This document shows positions 41,206-52,260 of a DNA stretch of 64,000 nt, in pieces. The stretch comes from Chamaelirium japonicum (taxonomy: Eukaryota; Streptophyta; Magnoliopsida; Liliales; Melanthiaceae): assembly GCA_947650365.1 (NCBI GenBank), contig OX393549.1, forward strand, positions 27,929,209 through 27,993,208. Reading direction: 5' to 3'. The notes below the pieces were generated by a model. That model worked only from the letters and a program-made list of their open reading frames with translations, was not told the DNA's origin and ran no database searches. Within the stretch, counting starts at the first letter, position 1, and every line of letters starts with the position of its first letter. A program made the position numbers and the translations under genes.

Positions 41206-42452
41206 ATGGATACATTCGTGCGAATAAATTAGAATGGATCATACGAACGAGTAAGAATGGATCGTACGAATGAAATAGAATGGATTGTGCGAATGAATTA
41301 GAATGGATCGTACGAATGAATTAGAATGGATCGTGTGAAAGAATTAGAATGGATTGTATGAATGAATTAGAATAGATCGTATGAATGATTTAGAATGGAT
41401 CGTACGAATGAATTAGAATGGATCGTTCAAATGAATTAGAATGGATCGTACGAATGAATTAGAATGGATATATTCGTGCAAATGAATTAGAATGGATCGT
41501 ATGAATGTATTAGAATGGATCGTATGAGTGAATTAGAATGGATCATACGAATTAATTAGAATGGATCATACGAATGAATTAGAATGGATCGTACGAATGA
41601 ATTAGAATGGATCGTACGAATGAATTAGAATGGATACATTCGTGCGAATGAATTAGAATGGATTGTGCGAATGAATAAGAACAGATCGTGCGAATGAATT
41701 AGAATGGATCGTACGAATGAATTAGAATGGATCGTGCGAATGAATTAGAATGGATCGTACGAATGAATTAGAATGGATACATTTGTGCGAATGAATTAGA
41801 ATGGATCGTACGAATGAATTAGAATGGATCGTATGAATGAATTAGAACGGATCATACGAATGAATTAGAATGGATCGTGCGAATGAATTAGAATGGATCG
41901 TACGAATGAATTAAATTGGATCGTACGAATGAACTAGAATGGATACATTCGTGCGAATGAATTAGAATGGATCGTACGAATGAATTAGAATGGATCGTAC
42001 GAATGAATTAGAATGGATCGTACGAATGAATTAGAATGGATACATTTGTGCGAATGAATTAGAACGGATCGTACGAATGAATTAGAATGGATCGTATGAA
42101 TGAATTAGAATGGATCGTACGAATGAATTAGAATGGATCGTACGAAGGAATTAGAATGGATCGTACGAATGAATTAGAATGGATATATTCGTGGAAATGA
42201 ATTAGAATGGATCGTATGAATGTATTAGAATGGATCGTATGAGTGAATTAGAATGGATCGTGCAAATGAATTAGAATGGATTGTATGAATGAATTAGAGT
42301 GGATCGTACGAATGAATTAGAATGGATCATACGAATTAATTAGAATGGATCATACGAATGAATTAGAATGGATCGTATGAATGAATTAGAATTGAATCGT
42401 ACGAATGAATTAGAATGGATCGTACGAATGAATTAGAATGGATCCTACGAAT
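41206..42452 (-). repeat. Satellite block, minus orientation
   Basis: Counterpart of 36,577-37,846. Confidence 0.88.
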
Positions 42453-42518
42453 GTATCCATTCTAAATCATTCATACAATCATTCTATTTCATTCGTACGA
42501 TCCATTCTTACTCATTGT
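42453..42518 (+). repeat. Very short plus-oriented block
   Basis: Counterpart of 37,847-37,912, with the same 1-base deletion (CAATCATTC). Confidence 0.88.
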
Positions 42519-44584
42519 ACGAATGAATTAGAATGGATCCTACGAATGAATTAGAATGGATCGTGTGAAAGAATTAGAATGGATTGTACGAATGAATTAG
42601 AATGGATCGTACGAATGAATTAGAATGGATCGTACGAATGAATTAGAATGGATCGTGTGAAAGAATTAGAATGGATTGTATGAATGAATTAGAATAGATC
42701 GAATGAATGAATTAGAATGGATCGTACGAATGAATTAGAATGGATCGTATGAATGAATTAGAATGGATCTTACGAATAAATTAGAATGGATCGTACGAAT
42801 GAATTAGAATGGATCGTACGAATAAATTAGAATGGATACATTCGTCCGAATGAATTAGAATGGATCATACGAATGAGTAAGAATGGATCGTACGAATGAA
42901 ATAGAATAGATTGTACGAATGAATTAGAATGGATCCTACGAATGAATTCGAATGGATCGTACGAATGAATTAGAATGGATCATATTAATGAATTAGAATG
43001 GATCGTACGAATGAATTAGAATGGATACATTCGTGCGAATGAATTAGAATGGATCGTGCGAATCAATTAGACTAGATCATGCGAATGAATAAGAATAGAT
43101 CATACGAATGAATTAGAATGGATCATATGACTGAATTAGAATGGATCGTACGAATGAATTAGAATGGATCGTACGAATAAATTAGAATGGATACATTCGT
43201 CCGAATGAAGTAGAATGGATCATACGAATGAGTAAGAATGGATCGTACGAATGAAATAGAATTGATTGTACGAAGGAATTAGAATGGATCCTACGAATGA
43301 ATTAGAATAGATCGTGTGAAAGAATTAGAATGGATTGTATGAATGAATTAGAATGGATCGTGCGAATGAATTAGAATGGATCGTACGAATGAATTAGAAT
43401 GGATACATTTGTGCGAATGAATTAGAATGGATCGTACAAATGAATTAGAATGGATACATTTGTGCGAATGAATTAGAATGGATCGTACGAATGAATTTGA
43501 ATGGATCGTGCGAATGAATTAGAACGGATCGTACGAATGAATTAGAATGGATTGTACGAATGAACTAGAATGGATACATTCGTGCGAATGAATTAGAATG
43601 GATCGTACGAATGAATTAGAATGGATCGTACGAATGAATTAGAATGGATCTTACGAATGAATTAGAATGGATTGTACGAATGAATTAGATTGGATCGTAC
43701 GAAAGAATTAGAATGGATCTTACGAATGAATTAGAATGGATCGTACGAATGAACTAGAATGGATACATTCGTGCGAATGAATTAGAATGGATCGTACGAA
43801 TGAATTAGAATGGATCGTATGAATGAATTAGAATGGATCTTACGAATGAATTAGAATGGATCGTACGAATGAATTAGAATAGATCATACGAATGAATTAG
43901 AATGGATACATTCGTGCGAATGAATTAGAATGGATCGGACGAATGAATTAGAATGGATCGTACGAATAAATTAGAATGGATCAAATGAATGAATTAGAAT
44001 GGTTACATTCATGCGAATGAATTAGAATGGATCGTACGAATGGATTAGAATGGATCGTACGAATGGATTAGAATGGATACATTCGAGCGAATGAATTAGA
44101 ATGGATCGTACGAATGAATTAGAATGGATCGTACGAATGGATTAGAATGGATCCTACGAATGGATTAGAATGGATACCTTTGTGCATATGAATTAGAATG
44201 GATCGTACGAATGAATTAGAATGGATCATATTAATGAATTAGAATGGATCGTACAAATGAATTAGAATGAATAAATTCGTGCGAATGAATTAGAATGGAT
44301 CGTGCGAATACATTAGACTGGATCGTGCGAATGAATAAGAATGGATCATACGAATTAATTAGAATGGATCGTACGAATTAATTAGAATGGATACATTCGT
44401 GCGAATGAATTACAATGGATTGTATGAATGAATTAGAATGGATCGTACGAATGAATTAGAATGGATCATACGAATTAATTAGAATGGATCCTACGAATGA
44501 ATTAGAATGGATCGTACGAATGAATTAGAATGGATCGTACGAATGAACTAGAATGGATCGTACGAATGAACTAGAATGGATCGT
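42519..44584 (-). repeat. 4.6-kb HOR, partial copy 3; minus block
   Basis: Matches the start of copies 1 and 2, including ATACCTTTGTGCATATG at 44,174 and ACATTAGACT at 44,310 (39,841 and 35,143 in the others). It breaks off at the palindrome GAATGGATCGTACGATCC centred on 44,584. Confidence 0.88.
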
Positions 44585-45313
44585 ACGATCCATTCTAATT
44601 CATTCGTACGATCCATTCTAATTCATTCGTACGATCCATTCTAATTCATTCGTACGATCTATTCTAATTCATTCGCACGAATGTATCCATTCTAGTTCAT
44701 TCGTACGATCCATTCTAATTCATTCATACAATCCATTCTAATTCATTCGCACGAATGTATCCATTCTAATTCATTCGTACGATCAGTTCTAATTCATTCA
44801 CAAAATCTATTCTAATTCATTCATACGATCCATTCTAATTCATTCACACGAATGTATCCATTCTAATTCATTCATACGATCCATTCTAATTCATTCGTAC
44901 GATCCATTCTAATTCACTCATACGATCACATTCTAATACATTCATACGATCTATTCTAATTCATTTGCACGAATATATCCATTCTAATTCATTCGTACGA
45001 TCCATTCTAATTCCTTCGTACGATCCATTCTAATTCATTCGTACGATCTATTCTAATTCATTCGTACGATCCATTCTAATTCATTCGTACGATCCATTCT
45101 AATTCCTTCGTACGATCCATTCTAATTCATTCGTATGATCCATTCTAATTCATTCATACAATCCATTCTAATTCTTTCACACGATCCATTCTAATTCGTT
45201 CGTACGATCCATTCTAATTCATTCGTGCAATCCATTCTATTTCATTCGTACGATCCATTCTTACTCATTCGTACAATCCATTCTAATTCATTCACACGAA
45301 TGTATCCATTCGT
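44585..45313 (+). repeat. Satellite block, plus orientation
   Basis: Plus units resembling 3.5-3.8 kb (GATCAGTTCTAATTC, CACAAAATC variants). It ends at CATTCGTACGAATG centred on 45,313. Confidence 0.9.
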
Positions 45314-46013
45314 ACGAATGAATTAGAATAGATTGTACGAATGAATTAGAATGGATCGTACGAATGAATTAGAATGGATCGTACGAAGGAATTAGAATGG
45401 ATCGTACGAATGAATTAGAATGGATCGTACGAATGAATTAGAATAGATCATACGAATGAATTAGAATGGATCGTACGAAGGAATTAGAATGGATCGTACG
45501 AATGAATTAGACTAGATCGTACGAATGAATTTGAATGGATTCATTTGTGCGAATGAATCTAAATGGATTGTATGAATGAATTACAATGGATCGTACGAAT
45601 GAATTAGAATGGATCGTACGAATGAATTAGAATAGCTCATACGAATGAATTAGAATGAATCGTATGAATGAATTAGAATGGTTACATTCGTGCGAATGAA
45701 TTAGAATAGATCGTACGAATGAATTAGAATGGATCGCACGAATAAATTAGAATGGATCGTGGGAATGAATTAGAATGGATCGTACGAATGAAATAGAATG
45801 GATCCACCGAATGAGTTAGAATGGATCATACGAATGAATTAGAATGGATTGTACGAATGAACTAGAATGGATTGTGCGAATGAATTAGAATGGATCGTAT
45901 GAATGAATAAGAATGGATCATATGAATGAATTAGAATGGATCATGCGAATGAATTAGCATGAATCGTACGAATGTATTAGAATGGATCGTACGAATGAAT
46001 TAGAATGAATCGT
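45314..46013 (-). repeat. Satellite block, minus orientation
   Basis: More diverged than most blocks (e.g. CGTGGGAATG, GGATCCACCG near 45,760-45,810). It closes at GAATCGTACGATCC. Confidence 0.88.
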
Positions 46014-46486
46014 ACGATCCATTCTAATTCAATCGTCCGATCCATTCTAATTCATTCGCATGAATGTATCCATTCTAATTCATTCGTACAATCCATTCTA
46101 TTTCATTCGTACGATCCATTCTTACTCATTCGTATGATCCATTCTAATTCATTCGTATGATCCATTCTAATTCATTCGTACGATCCATTCTAATTCATTC
46201 GTACGATCCATTCTAATTCATTCGCACGATCCATTCTAATTCATTCATACGATCCATTCTAATTCATTCCTACAATCCATTCTAATTTATTCGCCCGATC
46301 CATTCTAATTCATTCATACGATCCATTCTATTCGAATGGATCATGCGATCCATTCGAATTCATTCGCACGATCTATTCTAATTCATTCATACGATCCATT
46401 CTAATTCATTCATGCAATGCATTCTAATTCTTTCACACGATCCATTCTAATTCATTCGTACGATCCATTCTAATTCATTCGTACAA
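46014..46486 (+). repeat. Satellite block, plus orientation, left flank of island
   Basis: Contains the reversed hairpin at 46,330-46,359. It ends mid-unit after CGTACAA, where the GC-rich island begins. The preceding 130 bp resemble 12,660-12,770. Confidence 0.9.
46330..46359. repeat. 13-bp-arm inverted repeat, reversed copy (ATGC spacer)
   Basis: Same 13-bp arms as 1,321-1,350, but the spacer reads ATGC, the reverse complement of GCAT. The flanking CATTCTATTCGAAT is also the reverse complement of the flank at 1,337-1,355, so this is the element in opposite orientation. Confidence 0.88.
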
Positions 46487-46789
46487 CTCCTTCCTAGTGG
46501 CCTCTCTGGCAGTGACGGCCTCGTCCCGCTCCGCCACGGCCTTTTTGAGGTCGTCGGAGGACTTGAGCTGGGATGCCTCCAGCTCGGCCATGCCCGACAC
46601 CAGGGTCGGGACCCTCTGCCAAAGCTCCTCCACCTCTTTCAGAGCCACGGCGTGCGAAGCCCGCTGGAGCTCGTGGATGTGCTCGTCCACCTTGCGCTCA
46701 GACCCCCAAAGGGAATCATCGAACAAGGCGGCCAACGCCTTCCCGGCCCTAGCGACCTCCGCGGCCAGCGCCTGGCTCTGTTTCTCCGC
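46487..46789 (-). pseudogene. Exon-like segment 2: coiled-coil region
   Basis: About 100 codons, open throughout, starting at AEKQSQALAAEVARAG right after the intron acceptor. Two helical stretches (the start, and the end around DDLKKAVAERDEAVTAREAT) flank a segment with SLWGSERKVDEHIHELQR and EELWQRVPTLVSGMAELEA. Heptad hydrophobics and abundant Ala/Glu/Lys/Arg suggest a coiled coil. The last source-derived codons are about KEL. The following YE and stop come from satellite. Codon third positions are strongly G/C, unlike the array. The overlapping plus-strand frame at 46,497-46,937 has no protein-like pattern and is taken as a shadow. Confidence 0.65.
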
Positions 46790-46861
46790 CTGCATAAGGA
46801 AGATGAAAAAGTTAGCGAGAATTAACATTTTTGGCATAAGGGCAGAGAGGGCAAGAGGTAC
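46790..46861 (-). other. Probable GT-AG intron, 72 bp, phase 0
   Basis: On the minus strand the donor is GAG|GTACCT (GT starting at 46,861) and the acceptor is TTATGCAG|GCG (last G at 46,790). A CTAAC branch-point-like motif lies at 46,811-46,815, about 21 nt before the acceptor, followed by a T-rich tract. GC falls to roughly 40%, against much higher in both flanks. The length is a multiple of three with no stop, so an open frame runs through it and shows a hydrophobic 24-residue insert between charged segments. That insert is better read as an intron than as a membrane span. An intact intron means the fragment was captured as genomic DNA, not through spliced RNA. Confidence 0.7.
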
Positions 46862-47157
46862 CTCGGCCAGGCGTTCGCTTATGGAAGCGAAGGGGGCTCG
46901 GACGAAGACGTTGCGGCCCAGCAGCTGCCGCACGTAGTAGGGCGCCCTCCCCTCCTCCGCAGAGGAGCCCGCGCTGGGACCCCCGGAGCGTCGGTAGGAG
47001 GCGGCATGCCGGGAGAAGGAGTGGGGGCTGGCGCCTCTCCTGGGCGAGCTCCGGTTGCTGGCGGGCTCGGAGGGTTCGCCCTAGCCCCTTTGGCCTCCGA
47101 CTCCGAGCTGAAGGACTCAGAGTCGGAGCCAATGTCCACGAAGCTAGGGGACCTGTA
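46862..47157 (-). pseudogene. Exon-like segment 1: acidic/Ser/Pro-rich then conserved stretch, frame break
   Basis: Two minus-strand frames look protein-like in succession. The upstream one (from 47,157 to about 46,965) reads SPSFVDIGSDSESFSSESEA, then a Pro/Ala/Gly-rich stretch. The downstream one (open from 47,080 to the intron donor) reads APYYVRQLLGRNVFVRAPF near its end. They differ by two nucleotides of phase, so one frameshifting indel, most likely near 46,965 (around the GCGGAGGAG tract), or an unrecognised splice, separates them. No ATG start is visible: the first codons enter from the satellite edge. Both open frames reported here could begin only at GTG, which is not a credible eukaryotic start. 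Confidence 0.55.
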
Positions 47158-47825
47158 GAATTAGAATGGAATATACGAATGAATTAGAATGGATCGTACG
47201 AATGAATTAGAATGAATTAGAATGGATCGTACGAATGAATTAGAATAGATCATAGGAATGAATTAGAATGGATCGTGCAAATGAATTAGAATGGATACAT
47301 TCTTGCGAATGAATTAGAATGGATCGTGCGAATGAATTAGAATGGATCGTACGAATGAATTCGAATGGATATATTTGAACGAATAAATTAGAATGGATCA
47401 TACGAATGAATTAGAATGGATCGTACGAATGAATTAGAATAGATAGTGCGAATGAATTCGAATCGATCGTATGAATGAATTAGAATGGATCGTACGAATG
47501 AATTAGAATGGATCATACGAATGAGTAAGAATGGATCGTACGAATGAATTAGAATGGATCGTACGAATGAATTAGAATGGATCGTACGAATAAATTAGAA
47601 TGGATACATTCGTCCGAATGAATTAGAATGGATCATACGAATGAGTAAGAATGGATCGTACGAATGAAATAGAATAGATTGTACGAATGAATTAGAATGG
47701 ATCCTACGAATGAATTAGAATGGATCGTGTGAAAGAATTAGAATGGATTGTATGAATGAATTAGAATGGATCGTATGAATGAATTAGAATGGATCGTGCG
47801 AATGAATTCGAATGGATCGTACGAA
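47158..47825 (-). repeat. Satellite block, minus orientation, right flank of island
   Basis: Begins GAATTAGAATGGAATATACG exactly where the homologous sequence at 30,518 sits inside the micro-inversion element. The rest of that element is missing here, replaced by the island. It closes on GAATTC at 47,823-47,828. Confidence 0.9.
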
Positions 47826-48375
47826 TTCATTCTAATTCATTCATACAATCCATTCTAATTCGTTCACACGATCCATTCTAATTCATTCGTACGTTCCATT
47901 CTAATTCATTAGCACGATCCATGCTAATTCATTCGTTCGATCAATTCTAATTCATTAGCACGATCCATTCTAATTCATTCGTACGATCCATTCTAATTCA
48001 TTCGCACGATCCATTCTAATTCATTCATAGGATCCATTCTAATTCATTCATACGATCTATTCTAATTCTTTCGCACGAATATATCCATTCTAATTCATTC
48101 GCACGAATGTATCCATTCTAATTCATTCGTACGATCCATTCTAATTCATTCGTATGATCCATTCTAATTCATTCGTATGATCCATTCTAATTCATTCATA
48201 CGATCTATTCTAATTCATTCATACAATCCATTCTAATTCTTTCACACGATCCATTCTAATTCATTCGTACGATCCATTCTAATTCATTCACACAATCCAT
48301 TCTATTTCATTCATACGATCCATTCTTACTCATTCGTATGATCCATTCTAATTCATTCGCACGAATGTATCCATA
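47826..48375 (+). repeat. Satellite block, plus orientation
   Basis: Counterpart of 31,186-31,735; ends at CCATAATGG. Confidence 0.9.
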
Positions 48376-48544
48376 ATGGATCATACGAATGAGTAAGAAT
48401 GGATCGTACGAATGAAATAGAATGGATTGTGCGAATGAATTAGAATGGACCGTACGAATGAATTAGACGTACGAATGAATTAGAATGGATACATTCATGC
48501 GAATAAATTAGAATAGATCATACGAATGAGTAAGAATGGATCGT
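48376..48544 (-). repeat. Short minus-oriented satellite block
   Basis: Counterpart of 31,736-31,887 with 17 bp more (GACGTACGAATGAATTAGA region). Ends in the direct joint GGATCGTCATTC. Confidence 0.9.
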
Positions 48545-50654
48545 CATTCTAATTTATTCGTATGATCCATTCTAATTCATTTGTATCCATTCTATTTCAT
48601 TCGCACGATCCATTCTAATTCATTCGCGCAATCTATTCCAATTCATTCGTACGATCCATTCTAATTCATTCGTACGATCCATTCTAATTCATTCATACAA
48701 TCCATTCTAATTTATTCGCACGAATGTATCCATTCTAATTCATTCATACGATCCATTCTAATTCATTCGCACAATCTATTCTAATTCATTCATACGATCC
48801 ATTCTAATTCATTCGCACGAATGTATCCATTCTAATTCATTCATACGATCCATTCTACTTCATTCGTACAATCCGTTCTAATTCACTCATACGATCCATT
48901 CTAATTCATTCATACGATCCATTCTAATTCATTTGCACGAATATATCTATTCTAATTCATTCGTACGATCCATTCTAATTCCTTCGTACGATCCATTCTA
49001 ATTCCTTCGTACGATCCATTCTATTTCCTTCGTACGATCCATTCTATTTCATTCGTATGATCCATTCTAATTCCTTCGTACGATCCATTCTAATTCCTTC
49101 GTATCCATTCTAATTCACTCATACGATCCATTCTAATTCATTCGTACGATCCATTCTAATTCATTCATACAATCCATTCTAATTCATTCGCACGAATGTA
49201 TCCATTCTAATCCATTCGTACGATCCATTCTAATCCATTCATACGATCCATTCTAATTCATTCGCATGAATGTAACCATTCTAATTCATTCATTTGATCC
49301 ATTCTAATTCATTCGTACGATCCATTCTAATTCATTTGTCCGATCTATTCTAATTCATTCGCACGAATGTATCCATTCTAATTTATTCGTACGATCCATT
49401 CTAATTCATTCGTACGATCCATTCTAATTCATTCGTAAGATCCATTCGAATTCATTCGTACGATCCATTCTAATTCATTCATACGATCCATTCTAATTCA
49501 TTCGCACGAATGTATCCATTCTAGTTCATTCGTACGATCCATTCTAGTTCATTCGTACGATCCATTCTAATTCATTCGTACGATCCATTCTAATTCATTC
49601 GTATTATCCATTCTAATTAATTCGTATGATCCATTCTAATTCATTCGTATGATCCATTCTAATTCATTCATACAATCCATTCTAATTCATTCGCACGAAT
49701 GTATCCATTCTAATTAATTCGTACGATCCATTCTAATTCATTCGTATGATCCATTCTTATTCATTCGCACGATCCAGTCTAATGGATTCGCACGATCCAT
49801 TCTAATTCATTCGCACGAATGTATCCATTCTAATTCATTCGTACGATCCATTCTAATTCATTAATATGATCCATTCTATTTCATTCGTACGATCCATTCT
49901 AATTCAAATGCACAAAGGTATCGATTCTAATCCATTCGTAGGATCTATTCTAATCCATTCGTACGATCCATTCTAATTCATTCGTACGATCCATTCTAAT
50001 TCATTCGCTCGAATGTATCCATTCTAATCCATTCGTAGGATCTATTCTAATTCATTCGTCCGATCCATTCTAATTCATTCGTCCGATCCATTCTAATTCA
50101 TTCGCACGAATGTATGCATTCTAATTCATTCGTACGATCCATTCTAATTCATTCGTAAGATCCATTCTAATTCATTCGTACGATCCATTCTAATTCATTC
50201 GCACGATCCATTCTAATTCATTTGCACGAATGTATCCATTCTAGTTCATTCGTACGATCCATTCTAATTCATTCGTACGATCCATTCAAATTCATTCGCA
50301 CGATCCATTCTAATTCATTCGTACGATCAATTCTAATTCATTCGCACGAATGTATCCATTCTAATTCATTCATACGATCCATTCTAATTCATTCGTACGA
50401 TCCATTCTAATTCACTCATACGATCCATTCTAATACATTCATACGATCCATTCTAATTCATTTGCACGAATATATCCATTCTAATTCACTCGTACGATCC
50501 ATTCTAATTCCTTCATACGATCTATTCTAATTCATTCGTACGATCCATTCTAATTCATTCATACGATCCATTCTAATTCCTTCGTATGATCCATTCTAAT
50601 TCATTCGTACGATCCATTCTAAGTCATTCGTACAATCTATTCTAATTCATTCGT
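48545..50654 (+). repeat. Satellite block, plus orientation
   Basis: From about 49,620 it matches 62,110 onward (offset 12,490), and from 49,941 it also matches window position 1. A chance 189-bp open frame at 50,222-50,410 is satellite translation only. It ends at CATTCGTACGAATG centred on 50,654. Confidence 0.9.
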
Positions 50655-51560
50655 ACGAATGGATACGTTCGTGTGAATGAATTAGAATGGATCGTACGAA
50701 TGAGTAAGAATGGCTCGTATGAATGAACTAGAATGGATTGCACGAATGAATTAGAATGGATCATACTAATGAATTAGAATGGATCGTGTGAAAGAATTAG
50801 AATGGATTGTATGAATGAATTAGAATAGATCGTACGAAGGAATTAGAATGGATCGTACGAAGGAATTAGAATGGATCGTACAAATGAATTAGAATGGATC
50901 GTACGAATGAATTAGAATAGATCGTACGAATGAATTAGAATGGATCGTACGAAGGAATTAGAATGGATCGTACGAATGAATTAGAATGGATATATTCGTG
51001 CAAATGAATTAGAATGGATCGTATGAATGTATTAGAATGGATCGTATGAGTGAATTAGAATGGATCGTACGAATGAATTAGAATGGATCGTATGAATGAA
51101 TTAGAATGGATCGTGCGAAAGAATTAGAATGCATTGTATGAATGAATTAGAATGGATCGTATGAATGAATTAGAATGGATCATGCGAATGAATTCGAATG
51201 GATCGCATGATCCATTCGAATAGAATGGATCGTATGAATGAATTAGAATGGATCGGGCGAATGAATTAGAATGGATTGTAGGAATGAATTAGAATGGATC
51301 GTATGAATGAATTAGAATGGATCGTATGAATGAATTAGAATGGATCGTGCGAATGAATTAGAATGGATAGTACGAATGAATTAGAATGGATCGTACGAAT
51401 GAATTAGAATGGATCATACGAATGAATTAGAATGGATCATACGAATGAGTAAGAATGGATCGTACGAATGAAATAGAATGGATTGTACGAATGAATTAGA
51501 ATGGATACATTCATGCGAATGAATTAGAATGGATCGGACGATTGAATTAGAATGGATCGT
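50655..51560 (-). repeat. Satellite block, minus orientation
   Basis: Counterpart of 784-1,666 and 63,167-64,000. It contains the perfect hairpin at 51,192-51,221 and one extra unit (GGATTGTAGG) relative to the first copy. Confidence 0.9.
51192..51221. repeat. Perfect 13-bp-arm inverted repeat, GCAT spacer
   Basis: Second copy of the hairpin at 1,321-1,350, identical in arms and spacer. Confidence 0.9.
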
Positions 51561-52260
51561 ACGATTCATTCTTATTCATTCGTACGATCCATTCTAATAC
51601 ATTCGTACGATTCATGCTAATTCATTCGCACGATCCATTCTAATTCATTCGTACGATCCATTCATATTCATTCATACGATCCATTCTAATTCATTCGCAC
51701 AATCCATTCTAATTCATTCGTACAATCCATTCTAATTCATTCGTATGATCCATTCTAACTCATTCGGTGGATCCATTCTAATTCATTCGTACGATCCATT
51801 CTAATTCATTCCCACGATCCATTCTAATTTATTCATACGATCCATTCTAATTCATTCGTACGATCTATTCTAATTCATTCGCACGAATGTAACCATTCTA
51901 ATTCATTCATACGATTCATTCTAATTCATTCGTATGAGCTATTCTAATTCATTCGTACGATACATTCTAATTCATTCGTACGATCCATTGTAATTCATTC
52001 ATACAATCCATTTAGATTCATTCGCACAAATATATCCATTCAAATTCATTCGTACGATCCAGTCTAATTCATTCGTACGATCCATTCTAATTCCTTCGTA
52101 CGATCCATTCTAATTCATTCGTACGATCTATTCTAATTCATTCGTACAATCCATTCTAATTCATTCGTACGATCCATTCTAATTCCTTCGTACGATCTAT
52201 TCTAATTCATTCGTATGATCCATTCTAATTCATTCGTACAATCTATTCTAATTCATTCGT
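51561..52260 (+). repeat. Satellite block, plus orientation
   Basis: Counterpart of 1,667-2,274. Ends at CATTCGTACAAATG. Confidence 0.9.

Larger units (their letters stand above)
37913..42518. repeat. 4.6-kb HOR, copy 2
   Basis: Repeats the whole architecture of copy 1: long minus block, 170-bp plus block with the 17-bp deletion unit, CCATTATGG junction, minus block, 65-bp plus block. Marker offsets from copy 1 range from 4,606 to 4,744, showing small unit-level indels. Confidence 0.88.
46487..47157 (-). pseudogene. Captured plant-type gene fragment, coiled-coil protein, broken
   Basis: The only non-satellite sequence, abruptly GC-rich (by eye around two-thirds GC against 35%). On the minus strand it reads first a Ser/Glu/Pro-rich segment, then a conserved-looking stretch (RQLLGRNVFVRAPFASISER), a GT-AG intron, and an alpha-helical, Ala/Glu/Lys-rich region with heptad-like spacing. 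The source reading continues past both ends: at the left it runs into satellite and stops by chance at a TGA at 46,475; at the right it enters open from the satellite edge with no ATG. The frame changes between the first and second parts. The composition recalls C-terminal regions of plant gypsy-type mobile-element or gag-like proteins, a resemblance judged from style, not a confirmed match; any plant coiled-coil protein is possible. I see no LTR, terminal inverted repeat or target-site duplication at the edges. Confidence 0.72.
47158..48950. repeat. Approx. 1.8-kb duplicated segment, right copy
   Basis: Matches 30,518-32,290 with the same order of orientation switches and markers. It starts at the island's right edge. 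Confidence 0.88.

Noticed and set aside
46790..46861. Transmembrane segment in the island protein (24 hydrophobic residues)
   Set aside because: The segment coincides exactly with a GT-AG intron that has a CTAAC branch-like motif and a T-rich tract, so it is more likely non-coding.
46497..46937. 146-codon plus-strand open frame across the island
   Set aside because: Antisense shadow of the GC-rich minus-strand reading. It is Ser/Ala/Arg-rich without helical pattern, and the intron signals lie on the minus strand.
46812..47132. 106-codon minus-strand open frame in the third phase of the island
   Set aside because: Arg/Leu/Pro-rich out-of-phase reading of the same GC-rich DNA. It runs through the intron donor and has no ATG start.
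46487..47157. Complete transposon or retrotransposon insertion
   Set aside because: No terminal repeats, target-site duplication, integrase or reverse-transcriptase motifs are visible. Only an internal gene-like fragment is present.
50222..50410. 62-codon plus-strand open frame
   Set aside because: Same satellite-derived reading as 15,604-15,873; it ends within the array and is not a gene.
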